From Neocallimastix lanati (nom. inval.) (Eukaryota; Neocallimastigomycota; Neocallimastigomycetes; Neocallimastigales; Neocallimastigaceae): a DNA stretch of 52,500 nt. Made by a program: the position numbers and the translations under genes. Below the pieces are notes generated by a model. That model was not told where the DNA came from, made no database searches, and worked only from the letters and a program-made list of their open reading frames with translations. Below, piece after piece: positions 1-11,921 of the stretch (the stretch's first letter is position 1; the number at the start of each line of letters is the position of its first letter). Where the stretch lies: contig JACVTC010000025.1 of the NCBI GenBank assembly GCA_016946835.1, forward strand, positions 1,355,001-1,407,500, read 5' to 3'.

Positions 1-379
1 TAAAAATTATAATTTAATATAAAAATATGAGAAAAAAAATTTTTTTATTTATTAAAAGAAAAAAATTTAATTTTTTTCTATATTTAAATAAAATAAAAAA
101 TATTTAATATGAAAATTTAATTTTTAAATAATTAATATTTTTTATATAAAATTTAAACAAAATAAAATAAAAAATAAAATAAAAAATAAAAAATAAAATA
201 AAAAATAAAATAAATAGTAGAATATTAAATATAAAATACAGATTGAATAAAATAAATAATAAAATTTGGTTATAAGTTTTTCATTTATAAAAATGATTCA
301 TAATAATTATTTGAATACAACTTGAAAGAATAAAATAATTTTAATATGATTATCAAATATTTAACATATATATTAATTC

Positions 380-411
<32 letters not shown>

Positions 412-2085
412 TTAATTTTTAAAATTTTTTAATTTTTTAATTTCAGTTAATTAAAATTCTCATTCTTTTTTTTGTTAAGATTAAAAATTGAAAATATATG
501 AATTGGATTAATTTAATTACAAAAAAAAAAAAGAGTCAAACATATTTAAATAGAATTAAATTAACAATAAAAAAAAATAATTATAAAATAATAAATAATA
601 AATAATAAAAAAGAGTAATAAATAATAAATAATAAAAAAGAGTATTTATTAATAAATAATAAAATATGAATTATAAATAATATATTAATAAATAATAAAT
701 AATAAATAATTGAATAATAAATAATAAATAATAAATAATTAAATAATCAATAATCAATAATTAAATAATAAATAAAAAATAATAAATAATAAATAATAAA
801 TAATTGAATAATAAATAATAAATAATAAATAATAAATAATATATTAATAAATAATAAATAATAAATAATAAATAATTGAATAATAAATAATAAATAATAA
901 ATAATTGAATAATTAATAAATAATAATAATAATTTTTTTTTTATTCATTAGTGTAAACTAAATTTTATTAAATAACTATAAAGGTTATAAATAATAATTT
1001 TTTTTTTTTTTTTTTTTTGTTTCAATCTCAAGAGTGAGTCATTAATATTTTTCAAATGGTATCCAATATTGGTAGTACAAAATTAATAGAACTTTGAAAT
1101 TATTTTTACCGTAATGGAAAAATTTTTTTAATAATAAATGATAATAATAATAATAATAATAATAAAATAATAATATTACTATCATTATTACTCTAATTAT
1201 AACTATTATTATTATTACTATTATTATGATTATTACTATTATTATGATTAATTTTATTTAATTTTATTTATATTTAAAAATCCATAAAACAATAAAAAAA
1301 ATACATATATATAAATAATAAATTATTCCTATTTTTTCTTTTTTTTTTAAAAAAAATTTTTTCATTAAAAAATGTTACAGTAAAAAAATAAAAATAAAAA
1401 TTAAAATAAAAGTAAAAATAAAAAATTAAATTAAATTAAATAAAAGATAAAATAAAAAAGTAAAATAAAATAAAAAATAAAATAAAATAAAATAAAATAA
1501 AAAATAAAATAAAAAAATAAATAATATAAAAACAATAATTATATTTAAATATATATTTAGATATAAATATTAATTATAAACTTAATAAAATATATATATA
1601 TATATATTTTTATATTTATAGATAAATAATATAAATTCTTTATATATACATATATTTATACCATTATATTATTAGTTTATTATTAATCATATATAGATAA
1701 AAGAAAAAATTACAAACCTATTTTTTTTTTTTTATTTATTCATTTTTCTATTTTATTTATTTATTTATTTTTCTTTTTGAATAAATATATGTAAGAAATT
1801 ATATTAAATTAAAAAAAATAATAATAATATACATATCTTATTAATCTTATAATAATTAATTACAAATAGAAAATAATAGAAAATTATATCATTGATTAAT
1901 AATAATTCAAAAACAATAATTTATAAATAAATTATAAAATACAATATATATTATAAATAATAAAAAAAAAAGATAAAAAACAATATAGAGTATTACGATA
2001 ATAAATATATATATAAAGTAATTAATTTATAATATAAAATTTGTAACATTAAAAAAAAAAAAAAAAAAAAAAAAAAGAATAAAAA
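1..2085. other. AT-rich intergenic DNA
   Basis: I see no gene here. The stretch is almost pure A/T with long poly-A and poly-T runs, (AAT)n, (AAAT)n and (TA)n tracts, and one minisatellite block listed separately. A long A run ends about ten bases before the ATG at 2086. The same arrangement of A-rich DNA just ahead of the start codon is seen at the 42149 gene, so the last part is probably the promoter and 5' leader of the 7TM gene. Confidence 0.7.
570..925. repeat. AT minisatellite block 1
   Basis: Imperfect tandem array built on AATAATAAATAAT, with interspersed copies of a longer motif, agagtatttattaataaa. The same motif appears, mostly in the opposite orientation, in the arrays at 34440-36140 and 37130-38050, so these fields belong to one repeat family. 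Confidence 0.75.
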
Positions 2086-3500
2086 ATGTTTGATGCCAAT
2101 ATAGAGGAAAAACAAATAAATAATGGTTTCGATGTATTTATGAATGTAACCACAACAACTTTAAATAATGTAAATAATACTCAATATTTTTTGCCTGGGT
2201 TGACCTTTTTCTTTGTTTGGTATACGTATTATGTCGTCGGTGAAGGAAAAGTATGGAAATATTTACTATATACTACCCTTTTTGGTTTTATAGCTTCTTC
2301 TCTAACGAATATGTTCAATACATTTAAAATATTCTTCAGCCTTGACTATGTATTACAAATTAAATGGATTGAAAATATCTTCTGGCATTTAAATGAATAT
2401 GGCTATGTTTATATTACCTTCATTAAGTTAAGAACGGTTGTGGAGGAACTACGAAAAAAACAATGGAATTATGTTATGAATATTCTTTTTATATATAATT
2501 TTATTGTAAGGTTATTTATTTCTCTAGTAACTATCGTAGGAAGAACTGCTAAGGCGGGATCTCACTTTCAAATGTTATCTTTTCTTCCCTTGTCTTTTAT
2601 TGAATTTATTTTTATGTGCTTAATTGTGAAAGCCTTCATAAAACAATCTGAAAATCAAATGACTAAAGATTTAATTTCTACCATGCTTAATAGTACTTTA
2701 ACAAGAATGTTTATAGGTAGATTAAAGAGAATACCATATATAAATATATATATTATTAAAAGTTTTTTTTTTTTTTCTTTTTTTTAAGTTCATATTAAAT
2801 ATATATATATTTTTTTTTCTTTTTTTTTTTTAAGTTCATATTAAATATATATTTTTAGATAATAAAAAGAAAAAAATTATAAAAATTGTTTATTAATAAA
2901 AAAATTTTTTTTTCTTTTTTATTTTTTTTTAAATTATATATATATATTAAATAATTTATTAAAAATAATATATATATATATAATAATAATAATAATAATT
3001 TACTTTATTCGGTTTAATATAGTGGGTTTAATTTATTTTCTTGTATCCGTAGTAGGCTTTTACTATTCACCACCAATTTTAAAAGGTATAAAACAAGTTG
3101 TATTTAGAGCAAAGTCTAGTTTAGGTTTAATATTCCTATTAGATTTGCTTTATATTCATATTGATTTAAAGAAAAAAGTAACTACTCAACAGAACTTATT
3201 GAATGTCTATTCAAGAAATCCCGAAAGTACCCTCTATAATTCAATTTCTATACAGAGTCCAAAATTCATGATGGATAATAACAGTAAGTGAAGTGATAAA
3301 CTATTTAAATAAATAATATATCTTTTTTTTTTTTTTTTTTTTTTTTTTTGTTTTGTTTTGTTTTGTTTTTTGGAATAATATTAATTTTAATTTTTATAAA
3401 TTTTATATTAAAATGAAATGTGATTACTAATTAATATATTTATTATTTATATATTTATGTATTATTAATATATATATATTTATTTTTTATTATTTAAAAA

Positions 3501-3535
<35 letters not shown>

Positions 3536-3615
3536 TGATGACATATGATCCTAGAATTAGCCCAATAAGAGGAAATGGTTCTGTCGTTTTTTTTGAAAAT
3601 TCATTGAACTCATAA
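2086..3615 (+). CDS. Seven-transmembrane protein, GPCR-like topology, family not recognised
   Basis: Three exons are proposed: 2086-2716, 3023-3283 and 3536-3615, giving 323 residues. Introns 2717-3022 (GTAGAT...ATAG) and 3284-3535 (GTAAGT...AAAG) are both phase 1, and the frame stays open across both joins, which supports the model. The N-terminus has N-glycosylation sequons (NVT near residue 20, NNT near 30) and no obvious signal peptide. About seven hydrophobic spans follow at roughly residues 33-52, 58-80, 95-115, 128-150, 160-182, 208-225 and 235-255, then a polar tail of about 65 residues. This fits a receptor with an outside N-terminus and a cytosolic tail, but I see no family signature. 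Intron 1 holds a local tandem duplication at about 2770-2858. A long A run precedes the ATG. The topology is inferred; the molecular function is unknown. Confidence 0.75.
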
Positions 3616-4198
3616 TATTCTAAATTTTTTATTTTTTTTTTTTTTTATCTTTTTCACTTTTTCAGCGTTTTAATATTAAATTCATTAAAAAAAAAAACTA
3701 TAAATACAATTATATAAAAAAAAAAAAAATAATAAAGAAAAAAAATTTTTTTTTCTTTTTATTTTCTTTTTTTTTCTCCTTTAAATAATGAAATAATTTA
3801 TTGATAATAAATAGCTATTATTTATGAAATTATTATCATTGTCAAAAAAGAAAAGAAATATATATATATATAAATTTTTTTTTCTTTAAATATAGAAATA
3901 TTCTCAATAATAAAAATTTTTTATTATCTTAAATCTGTTTATAAAAATATAAAAATATAAAAATATTAAAAAAAAAAAAAATTATTATTAATTTTTTATA
4001 AATATATATTATATGTATATATGAACCAATACGCAAAATAAAATAAAATATAAATATAACAAAAATTTTATATATATATTCATTTATAATAATAATAGTA
4101 ATAATAAACTAATTATAAATTAATAATAAAATTTATAAAAGATTAATCGTTTAAAAATAATTATTATTATATTTTATGTATATAATAAATAATATTAG
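3616..4198. other. AT-rich intergenic DNA
   Basis: Downstream flank of the 7TM gene. It holds poly-A/T runs and short AT microsatellites. I see no coding signal and no recognisable element. Confidence 0.6.
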
Positions 4199-5110
4199 TG
4201 ATGGCTATTTTCCAAATCTTTTCATAGTATTTTTTAGTATTTTTTTCCACTCAGGGGACGTATCACCTTCCATAGGGTTCATTGAGGGAAGGCCATTTTA
4301 ATTCTCATGATACCTTTATACATATATTATAAAAAAAAAAAAAATAATGCCTTTTTTATTATTTTCAACTCTTCATCAATGATTATATGATAAAACCTTC
4401 TAGATATTAAATATAATAAATATAGTTTACTAATAATTTGATTTTTTTTTCTTTTAGGTTGCAAATCCGATTGAAATAAATACAATATAAAAAATATATA
4501 TCTATATCTATATATATATAACTACATGAAATAATAAAATACAATAATGACAACTATATTTATGTTTTTTAATTTTTTTTTCTACATCATTCATTAATTT
4601 TTTTTTATTCCTTTTATGTAATTTTTATATATTTTTTTTCATTAATATGGTTTATTTTTTTATTTTTTGATATGTAGACTATACGTAGAGATTTGAGATG
4701 TGTTTTAGTACTAACCATGAAAATTTTGTTTTAATTTTCATTTTTGACCTTAAATCTTGGACTGAAAGTATAATATGGGAAATTTTAATTAAAAAAAAAA
4801 AATGTTAAATTGTTACGAAATTATTCATGGAATTGTTAAAATGTACTATAGTAATATGAAAAAAAAAAAAAAACACTTCATCCTAAGAGTTAAACTATAA
4901 TATTAATATGGATTATTTGAAAGTTATTTATATGATTACAAAACACTTAACCAATTAAAAGAATAAATTGGAAGATTACTTCAAGGATATATACTTTTAG
5001 TAAAAAATAAATTATAATAGAACTAGGTATTATTCTGAATTCATTATTCCTATCTCTGATAATCTTCTATAGGCTAATTCCTTCTCAAATATTCTAATAT
5101 TTTAACTAAC
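4199..5110 (+). repeat. Diverged inverted duplicate of 15650-16800
   Basis: Two blocks match, by eye, the reverse complement of 15650-16800 in the same order. Block 4199-4322 pairs with about 16740-16800; both contain attaaaatgg followed by cttccct. Block 4680-5100 pairs with about 16110-15650; both contain gactgaaa and aatatgggaaat, and later tattattctgaat. Conserved order of two separated blocks suggests one duplicated piece of old retroelement DNA instead of independent insertions. Short open stretches in 4720-4800 look protein-like but are interrupted by stops. The piece lies just upstream of the endonuclease relic at 5330. Confidence 0.55.
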
Positions 5111-5329
5111 AGACATAAAAAAAAAAAACCCTGGAAGGTGCGGCCTTTATATTGGAAAATTTATAATTTCTGCAAAATTTCATTAATGATAATTTAAAAT
5201 ATTAATATATACTTTCAGAGCATATAGTTTCTGTTTTTTTTTGGGGGGGGTTCTATATGTTTATTAATAAACATTTATATCACAACAACAACAACAAAAA
5301 AAAAAAAAAAAAAAATGAAGACTTGAAGA

Positions 5330-6600
5330 CTCTAAGAGATAAAGAGAAAACCGATTTTGTTAATTAGCTCAAGAATTACCAGAATAGTCCTTCTCTTATT
5401 ATTGGTAATTTCAACATGACTAATTCGAAGCATAAAGATCTTATACATAGAATTTCCTCTTAATAGTTTGTCATGGATATGGTGGGTCACCAGTTTACTC
5501 GAACTAATATTGGAAATAATTTTTGTATTGATTTTATTGTTATTAAACGATAAAATTTTAAGAGATTATCTGAATTTTTTGCTTCTATATTCCACTCTTT
5601 TAATGATATCTCTGACCATTTACTACTTTATTCTTTCTTGTAAAAAAAATCTCCTAATGGCTTTACTACGTTGCCTCCTGGTATGAAAATTAAATGGCTT
5701 TAATCAAATTTATAAGGATAAAGATGAAATAATTTTCTCTCATAATAAATTCTCATGTTTTCTGTATGAATTTAAAAATAATAATGATAATTTGGATTTT
5801 TAACCCAATGGTAAAAAAAATTTCTTGTTAAAGCAAATGAAGTTGGTGATGAAATTGAAATTCAAAGCAAGATAATTCCTAAAGATCTACAGGGTTCAGC
5901 AAAAAATTCCATTGCCTTGCTTATATTAAGGAAATTATTTCATGAAAAAAGCTTTGCTTTTTTTATATATATATATATTTTAATAAAAAGATTAAAATAT
6001 TTTAAAGTTAGAAGTTGTTTTATCTCATCTTCAATTAGTAATTGTAATCTCTCCAAAGAATACAGGCTTCTTTCAGATTATATCATTAATATTAAAAGAG
6101 GAATATATTAGAATATTTTAGATTTAAATTTTTGATTCATTTCAATGGGCAATTGTTTCTTTAAAAAATGTCATTCATCATGATTGGTCTGGACTTAAAA
6201 AAGAAAAAATCTCAAAAACCTTCTTTTCTCTCCTTCTTTCCCTCGATCATATCACCTGTGTATATTAAAGTTAAAAAGCAGGTAATGGTTCTAGTCTATT
6301 TCAAGGAAAAGATCGATCAATTCAACCGTTTTTTTTTTTTTTTTGGGAAGGGAATACTATGAGGAACTTGCTTGCTTCTGATATAATCATGTCATCGTTT
6401 CTTTTATTAGAATTTATTAAGGAAAGAAATACTAAACAATTCTTTTTTTTTCTTTTCCTTTATAAAATTAAAATTATTATTAGACCAGAACTGTTGGACA
6501 GTTTGGTTTTTTTTTTTTTTTAGAAATGAAGAAGAACATCTTTCCTTATTTGTCTAGTCGACATTCGTATAAAATTTATCAAAAAAAAAAAAATTATTAT
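5330..6600 (+). pseudogene. LINE endonuclease relic and downstream linker
   Basis: Broken remains of a non-LTR retrotransposon ORF2. Reading across frames, an endonuclease/exonuclease/phosphatase (EEP) fold signature is visible: IIGNFN at about 5398-5415 (the family GDFN motif with D changed to N), a degraded IDFIVI stretch near 5540, and SDH at 5611-5619. At 5815-5900 the residues ANEVGDEIEIQSK resemble the linker of the relic at the right end of the window. Stops and frameshifts in poly-A/T runs interrupt the frame throughout, and no intact reverse transcriptase follows. The short open frames at 5468-5686, 5917-6111 and 6168-6362 are pieces of this relic or chance frames, not genes. Confidence 0.65.
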
Positions 6601-7235
6601 CTATACTTTAATTCGAAAACTTTTCCAAAAAAAAAATTTTTTCCAATACATACATCATCATGACGTTCCCCAAGAATGCTCCTTATCCCCCTTTTTTTTT
6701 ATTTAATAATATTTATCAATAACATTATTTTTTTTTTTTTTTATAAATGTAAGAAATATAGTAGGATTACAGGAAGAAAAAATAATAAAGTGTTGTTGTT
6801 GTGGTGGCGGTAGTGATGGTCAATTGACTAATGATATTGTCTTGTTTGTAACTCTTAACCGCAAAAAAAAAAAAAAAAAAAAAAGAGTTCATGATTGGAA
6901 GAAGGAGGAAGAAACAGAAAAGTATTAAAAATAAAAAAAAATGAAAAAAAATGAAAAAAAAAATGAAAAAAAAAATTGACCTTTGGAATCAGTAAAGGGG
7001 CTACACTTGTTAGTTAAACCAAAAAAAAAAAAAAATTTTTTTCAAAAACATTATGAAAATCTTTTTACCTTTTAAACTCGGTAGTTTTTGTGCTAAGACG
7101 AGGATGCAATACTCTATAAAAAAAAATGGAAAGAATTAGATAGTTTTTACACTACTTCTTTTGCAATATTAAAAAATAAAAAACAAGAAACATATAAAAT
7201 ATTATTTAAAAAATTAAAAAAAAAAAAAAAAAAAA
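6601..7235. other. Unassigned low-complexity DNA
   Basis: Poly-A/T rich with short stretches of more mixed sequence at 6740-6865, 6979-7021 and 7067-7119. The first contains a run of TGT codons followed by GGT/GGC and then LTNDIVLFV in one frame, which might be an exon or relic belonging with the fragment at 7236. I cannot join them with confidence. Confidence 0.4.
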
Positions 7236-7564
7236 GCTAATACGTGTAACAATAATATTATAATTGCAGAATCACTCAATAGTTATTTAAATAATTTATT
7301 TCCAATAAAACCATCCTATTATGAATTAATAGATAAATTAAATGAACTTGAACATTTACAATATTATGATTATCAAAGAAAAATAAGAGGAATTTGGAAA
7401 ATAAAAAAAAAAAAAAAAGAGCAATAAATAAAGCTAATGAAATCATTGTCTTAATTGAACGCTACAAAAATATTGAAACCAAGTTAAATGATGCTAAATG
7501 TGATAGAAATAATACTATTAATTTGTGGTTTGATCGTTTAACTGATTTAAATAATATAATATAA
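7236..7564 (+). pseudogene. Orphan coding fragment, lysine-rich and coiled-coil-like
   Basis: An open frame follows a poly-A run ending in AG, the same acceptor style as the other introns here. It encodes ESLNSYLNNLFPIKPSYYEL and continues for about 60 residues. At the A run 7403-7418 the frame shifts, and the second frame continues with NEIIVLIERYKNIETKLN to a stop at 7562-7564. Codon use and the charged, helical residue pattern look like a true C-terminal exon. The shift could be a real mutation, a homopolymer sequencing error or a hidden intron. I do not recognise the family and found no secure upstream exon. Confidence 0.45.
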
Positions 7565-8043
7565 ATATTATTTTATAATAAATAATTAAGAAATGAAGAA
7601 TAACCAAACGAAATAATCAGAATTCTGTCATTCAAAAATTTAATATATAAAGCTTATTAAATTTATACAGTTTAAATAAATATTCAAATACGTCTCTATA
7701 ATTAATAATTTTATCATTATAATTATTACTTTTTTTTTTAATAGCATTTAACTAAAATAATTATTATTAATAATATTTATATTTTTAATAACATTTATAT
7801 TTTTATATAATTTTTTTATTAATAGCATTTAAATATATGAATTAAAATCATAAAATCTAACCATTATATGATTTATTTAATTATTCACTTAATAAATAAT
7901 TTAAAAATATAAATAACAAAATAATGCAATAAAATAATATTATGTAGCATAATATAGCTATAGCCACATATTTTTATATATCACGTGAAAATTGGCGTAA
8001 TGCAACCTCCCCAAAAAATTAAATTTTTAATTATTAATAAATA
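7565..8043. other. AT-rich intergenic DNA
   Basis: No gene or repeat recognised. The stretch 7981-8020, around tcacgtgaaaattggcg, is slightly richer in G/C than its surroundings. The last bases form one copy of the target-site duplication of the adjacent LINE. Confidence 0.5.
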
Positions 8044-8047
8044 TTAC

Positions 8048-8052
<5 letters not shown>

Positions 8053-8090
<38 letters not shown>

Positions 8091-9798
8091 CAGGGAAGAG
8101 AATACACTTCCAAAACTTTATTAAATTTTATTTTAAAAAATACATGTAGGTGAAAAGTACATTTGAAATTAAAAATAAAAAATTAAAAAATAAAAAAATA
8201 AAAAAGCTCAAAAATACTATGTATTTCGGCAAGTTGTACTATGCGGGAATTTTTCCCTTCCTATCAAATAAAAAAGAAATAAAACCTAGAAGTAACATCT
8301 TTAAAATAGATAGTGTGGTGTCCACTAAACTCTCCCCGGACTCATCATTTATTGAACTACTAGGGAGAGATTCATCCTTCGTAGCAATAGATGACGATCC
8401 TGTATTATCATTATGCCTTATCAGTACGACGTCGACGCTCTTGGATAAGTTTGGTATTTTGCAATACCTATCAAATAATAGCTCAAACGAACTACTTATG
8501 ATAGGTATTGCACTTGTTAAGAATTCCGCCAAGCCCACAATTTTTGGAACAGGTGACTCAGATGAACCTTTGAAAAGTAGTTCATTTAATTGTCTCTGTT
8601 CCCCACTATCGAAATGTAGCTCATTTAAAACTAAAGTCCCACCAAGAAGGAACAAGTATATATAATGATTGATATAATCTTCAAAATTAGAAATAGAGTC
8701 ATAGGAAGAAAGTGGATTAAACACTCTAATCTTCCTAAGGAATAAAACATAGAGATCATCGATGAAATTTAAAGAATTCCATCTAAAAGATGCAAGAGCA
8801 TCGCATTTAAAAATCCAATGTTCAAAAGATTGTTTATCTTCGCCACAACAGGGGCAAGACTTGGGACAATCTTCTGAAACTCTACCCATTCTAATAGCAA
8901 TAGTAGTATTGTATTTATAACCACAGCGTAAACGAATAATCCACGAAAACCCTAAGTTGAATTGGGGATATTTTAAACTAAGCATAATTATAGCTTTATT
9001 GTTTGAGAACTTATTACGATCGTAATTTTGACCTTTAATACCTTGAAATTTGGCAACTGATTTCCAGTAACGTTCTAAAATATCGTCATATTTTTCACAT
9101 TTATATTTTTTGATTTTTTTATACAGTGTTCTAGATTCTTTAGTCCAGGAATAATGATGCATTTTGGGAATAGATTTAATAAGATCCTTTATAATACAGT
9201 TTGATTTACTCCATTTTGCAAATGATTTAATCTGTAAGGCTGCGCAGACACCAGCAATAGGAGGAATGCTTAGATCTCGAGATAAAGCATAAGTACTCAT
9301 AGTAGAATTATGTCTAATATAGTCATTGTCTTCTGAACTTGTTTTACCATTTTTAGAGAAGGAGCCGATACACCAAAATAGACCAGTATTAATGTTTGAA
9401 TTCTGGCCGTTCTGGATTTGTTTGAACCAAGTAAAGGAGAATAATAGATTACTTTACTAATAACAAAGGATTGAAGAACTTTTTTCTTGTATGCAATAGG
9501 GATAAGTTTATTTGAGAAGAAATGTGTAAATGAAAGAAGGGATTTTCTAACTTTAAAATGCATGTGAGATATAATGTGTTCTAGTAAGAGATCATCAGAA
9601 AAAGGAATACCAAGATAAATATAACTAGAAACTTTAGGAATAGCATTCATTCCTAAATAGAAGGTTGGGTCACTATAGTTTGGAGGAGATTGGAAGTTCA
9701 TTGGTTTTATAACCATAGTTGCACATTTTTCAATACCAAAAGTCATTTCATTTAAATTAGCCCATCTATGTACCTTTTTTAGTAATTTTTCTAAATTT
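8053..9798 (-). mobile_element. 5'-truncated non-LTR retrotransposon (LINE-A)
   Basis: The poly-T run at 8053-8087 is the minus-strand poly-A tail. The element runs leftwards in sense and breaks off within the reverse transcriptase domain near 9798. The 9-base sequence ttactatat lies on both sides (8044-8052 and 9799-9807) and fits a target-site duplication, so this is one complete 5'-truncated insertion. A second copy of its 3' end is at 23212-23527. The sense 3' end before the tail reads cttccctgtct. Confidence 0.85.
8239..9790 (-). pseudogene. LINE-A ORF2 C-terminal half: RT end and zinc knuckle
   Basis: Two overlapping frames, 9746-9297 and 9300-8239, together encode the end of the reverse transcriptase (WANLNEMTFGIEKCATMVI, then YLGIPF and the PLLGSNKSRT block) and a C-terminal region of about 350 residues. 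That region has a zinc-knuckle-like motif, CPCCG...H...C, at about 8890-8800, followed by FLLGG. One frameshift near 9395 separates the parts. The catalytic FADD box lies upstream of the truncation and is absent, so the copy cannot encode an active transcriptase. The layout matches the complete copy at 24239-28610. Confidence 0.85.
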
Positions 9799-9807
9799 TT
9801 ACTATAT

Positions 9808-10120
9808 ATTATAAAATATAATTACAATATTAATTATTTGTATAATTAATTAAATTAGATGGAGCGAGTTCCGCTTAACTACTAATTATCCAATATATAT
9901 AAATAATATATTATTTTTGCATTAATATTATTATATTATATTTATTATTATTTGTATAATATATAGAAGAAAAGAAAAAGTTAAAAAAATCATTAAAGTA
10001 TATATATTTTTTTCTAACAGCCAATAGTTTTTAGTTTTTAATATTTAATAAAATTAAAAAAAAATATTAAAAAAAGCTATAAAAATATATAGTTTTAATT
10101 AATTGTTTTTTGAATTTAAT
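9808..10120 (+). repeat. Left arm of long inverted repeat
   Basis: Pairs with the reverse complement of 11679-12522. The best blocks are 9840-9878 against 12454-12492 (39 bases, one mismatch) and 10017-10059 against about 11736-11779 (nearly identical). Intermediate sequence aligns with small indels. The arm begins beside the LINE-A target duplication, so the LINE may have inserted at or near its outer edge. Confidence 0.8.
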
Positions 10121-10709
10121 TAAATTCTGATATTTTTTTTTCTATATTTCTGATTGTTTTGATCTTAAAATGAATATAAAAAAATAAAATAAAAAAAAAA
10201 AAAAAAAAAATAAAAATAAAAATAAAAAAAATCAGTATAAAAAAAATGATAAAAAAATTCTAATAATTTAAATCAAATTAAAAATAATAATTATAATTAT
10301 AATAAAACAAAATATTATAGCATTAATTAAAAAAAAAAAAAGTATTAATCTTTACTTATGTTTATTTTTTTTTTTCAATTTTATAGAAAATTTATTTGCT
10401 TATTATTTATGGTTTTATCTTTTATCTTTTAAATAGGTTATCATAAATAAAAATGTCAATACACATAAAATATCTAAAAATATATTTTTTTTTTATAAAG
10501 AATAATAATTATTATGAAATTAATGTAATATTTAATTTAAATGACTTTATTATATATATTATTATAATATTTTCTTTTTATAAAAAAAAATAATAATAAT
10601 AATTTAATTATTATTATTATTATTATTATTACAATTTATTATTACAATAACCACCATTCATTTTATGTATAAAAAAAATTATATATATAAAAGAAACTTT
10701 TTTTTTTTT

Positions 10710-11243
10710 TTATACTTCAATTCTTCTAATAACTCTAGCTGGATTGCCAGCAACAATAACATTATCTTCAACACTCTTGGTAACAACACTTCCAGCTCCA
10801 ACTACTGAATTTTCACCGATAGTAACACCTGGTAAAATAGTAGCTCCAGCACCTATCCAAACATTCTTCTTAATATGAACTGGTTTACATGTAATTACTA
10901 CACGATCTTTTAAATCATGATTATTTGATATAAGTTGAACATTTGCAGCAAGCATTGCATTATCATCAATGGTAATTCCACCAGCAGCCATAAATAAGCA
11001 GCCAGAATTAACATAAACATTATCCCCAATAGTAACACAATTGTATCTGGCACCACCAGATATTGGTGCTGTAACTCTGGAGTTCTTTCCTATCTTACCT
11101 TCAAAAATTTTATGCATCAATTCATCATATTCTGGAGTACCTGGCATAGTATGATTGAATTTGAATACAAGTTGATCTAACTTGGATGCTAAAGCTAATT
11201 CTTCTGGAGTTTGTTTACTGACATCAATTCTAACTTCTTCCAT
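10710..11243 (-). CDS. Maltose/galactoside-type O-acetyltransferase, hexapeptide-repeat family
   Basis: An intronless 177-residue protein. A helical N-terminus of about 48 residues is followed by a left-handed beta-helix of hexapeptide repeats (about residues 66-170), with repeats such as VTIGDN, ITIDDN and VTIGEN and the closing AGNPARVIRRI. The catalytic histidine is H109 in SNNHD. Family members move an acetyl group from acetyl-CoA to a sugar hydroxyl and act as cytosolic trimers. The usual bacterial Mac-type N-terminal domain is present only as a short helical stretch. The gene lies between two inverted-repeat arms of about 310 bp. Compact form and family suggest horizontal acquisition from bacteria, which is an inference. 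The ATG is directly preceded by TTTTAATAG, which could also be a 3' splice site of a leader intron. The natural substrate cannot be told from sequence. Confidence 0.88.
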   Translation of the reverse strand: MEEVRIDVSKQTPEELALASKLDQLVFKFNHTMPGTPEYDELMHKIFEGKIGKNSRVTAPISGGARYNCVTIGDNVYVNSGCLFMAAGGITIDDNAMLAANVQLISNNHDLKDRVVITCKPVHIKKNVWIGAGATILPGVTIGENSVVGAGSVVTKSVEDNVIVAGNPARVIRRIEV

Positions 11244-11864
11244 CTATTAAAATATTATTAAAATATTATTAAAATATGTTTAAAATATGTTTAAAATTGT
11301 TATTACTTCCATTTACTATTTTTATTTTATTATTATCATTTTCTATCTATTATTTTATTTTATTTTATTTTATTTTAGTTATGAATATTTTTTTTAATTT
11401 ATTACTATAAATATAATTTTATTATTATAATTATTTTATTTTTTATTTTTTTTTTTATATATATATATATATTTTTTTTTTGCTAGTTTAGTAATATATA
11501 TTAATTTTTCAATTAAATACTTTTGTTATTTATTATTATATTATTATATTATTATCTAAACCTATCAAAACTTCGTTATTCCTTTCTGTTTTTGTTTTAT
11601 TTTTATTTATTTATATTTATATATATATATATTTTTCATACCTTCTTTATTGTTCTTTATTATTTATTTTGATATTAAAAAATTCAAAAGCATTTATTAA
11701 AACTGAATATTTTTATATCTTTTTTTATATTTTTCTTTTTAATTTTATTAAATATTAAAAACTAAAAATCTATTGGCTGATAGAAAATATATATATATAC
11801 TTATATGATTTTATTAACTTTTTTTTTCTTCTATATATAAATAAATACTGTACATAATAATAAT

Positions 11865-11902
11865 AATATTATTCCTAGTCTAAAAAAAAAAAAAAAAAAA
11901 AA
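11865..11902 (+). mobile_element. Short LINE 3'-tail fragment
   Basis: The sequence attcctagtct followed by about 21 A matches, in reverse complement, the 3' end of the LINE relic at 14525-14550 (T run, then agactaggaat). It is probably the extreme 3' end of a severely truncated insertion of that family. It is short, so a chance match to an A-rich end is possible. Confidence 0.45.
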
Positions 11903-11906
11903 TAAT

Positions 11907-11921
11907 TATAATATATAATAA
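11907..11921 (+). repeat. SINE target-site duplication, left copy
   Basis: The 15-base sequence tataatatataataa lies directly before the first base of the tRNA-like head. Confidence 0.8.

Noticed and set aside
8150-8665. 171-residue plus-strand protein
   Set aside because: Opposite-strand shadow of the LINE-A ORF2 C-terminus, which carries recognisable motifs on the minus strand.
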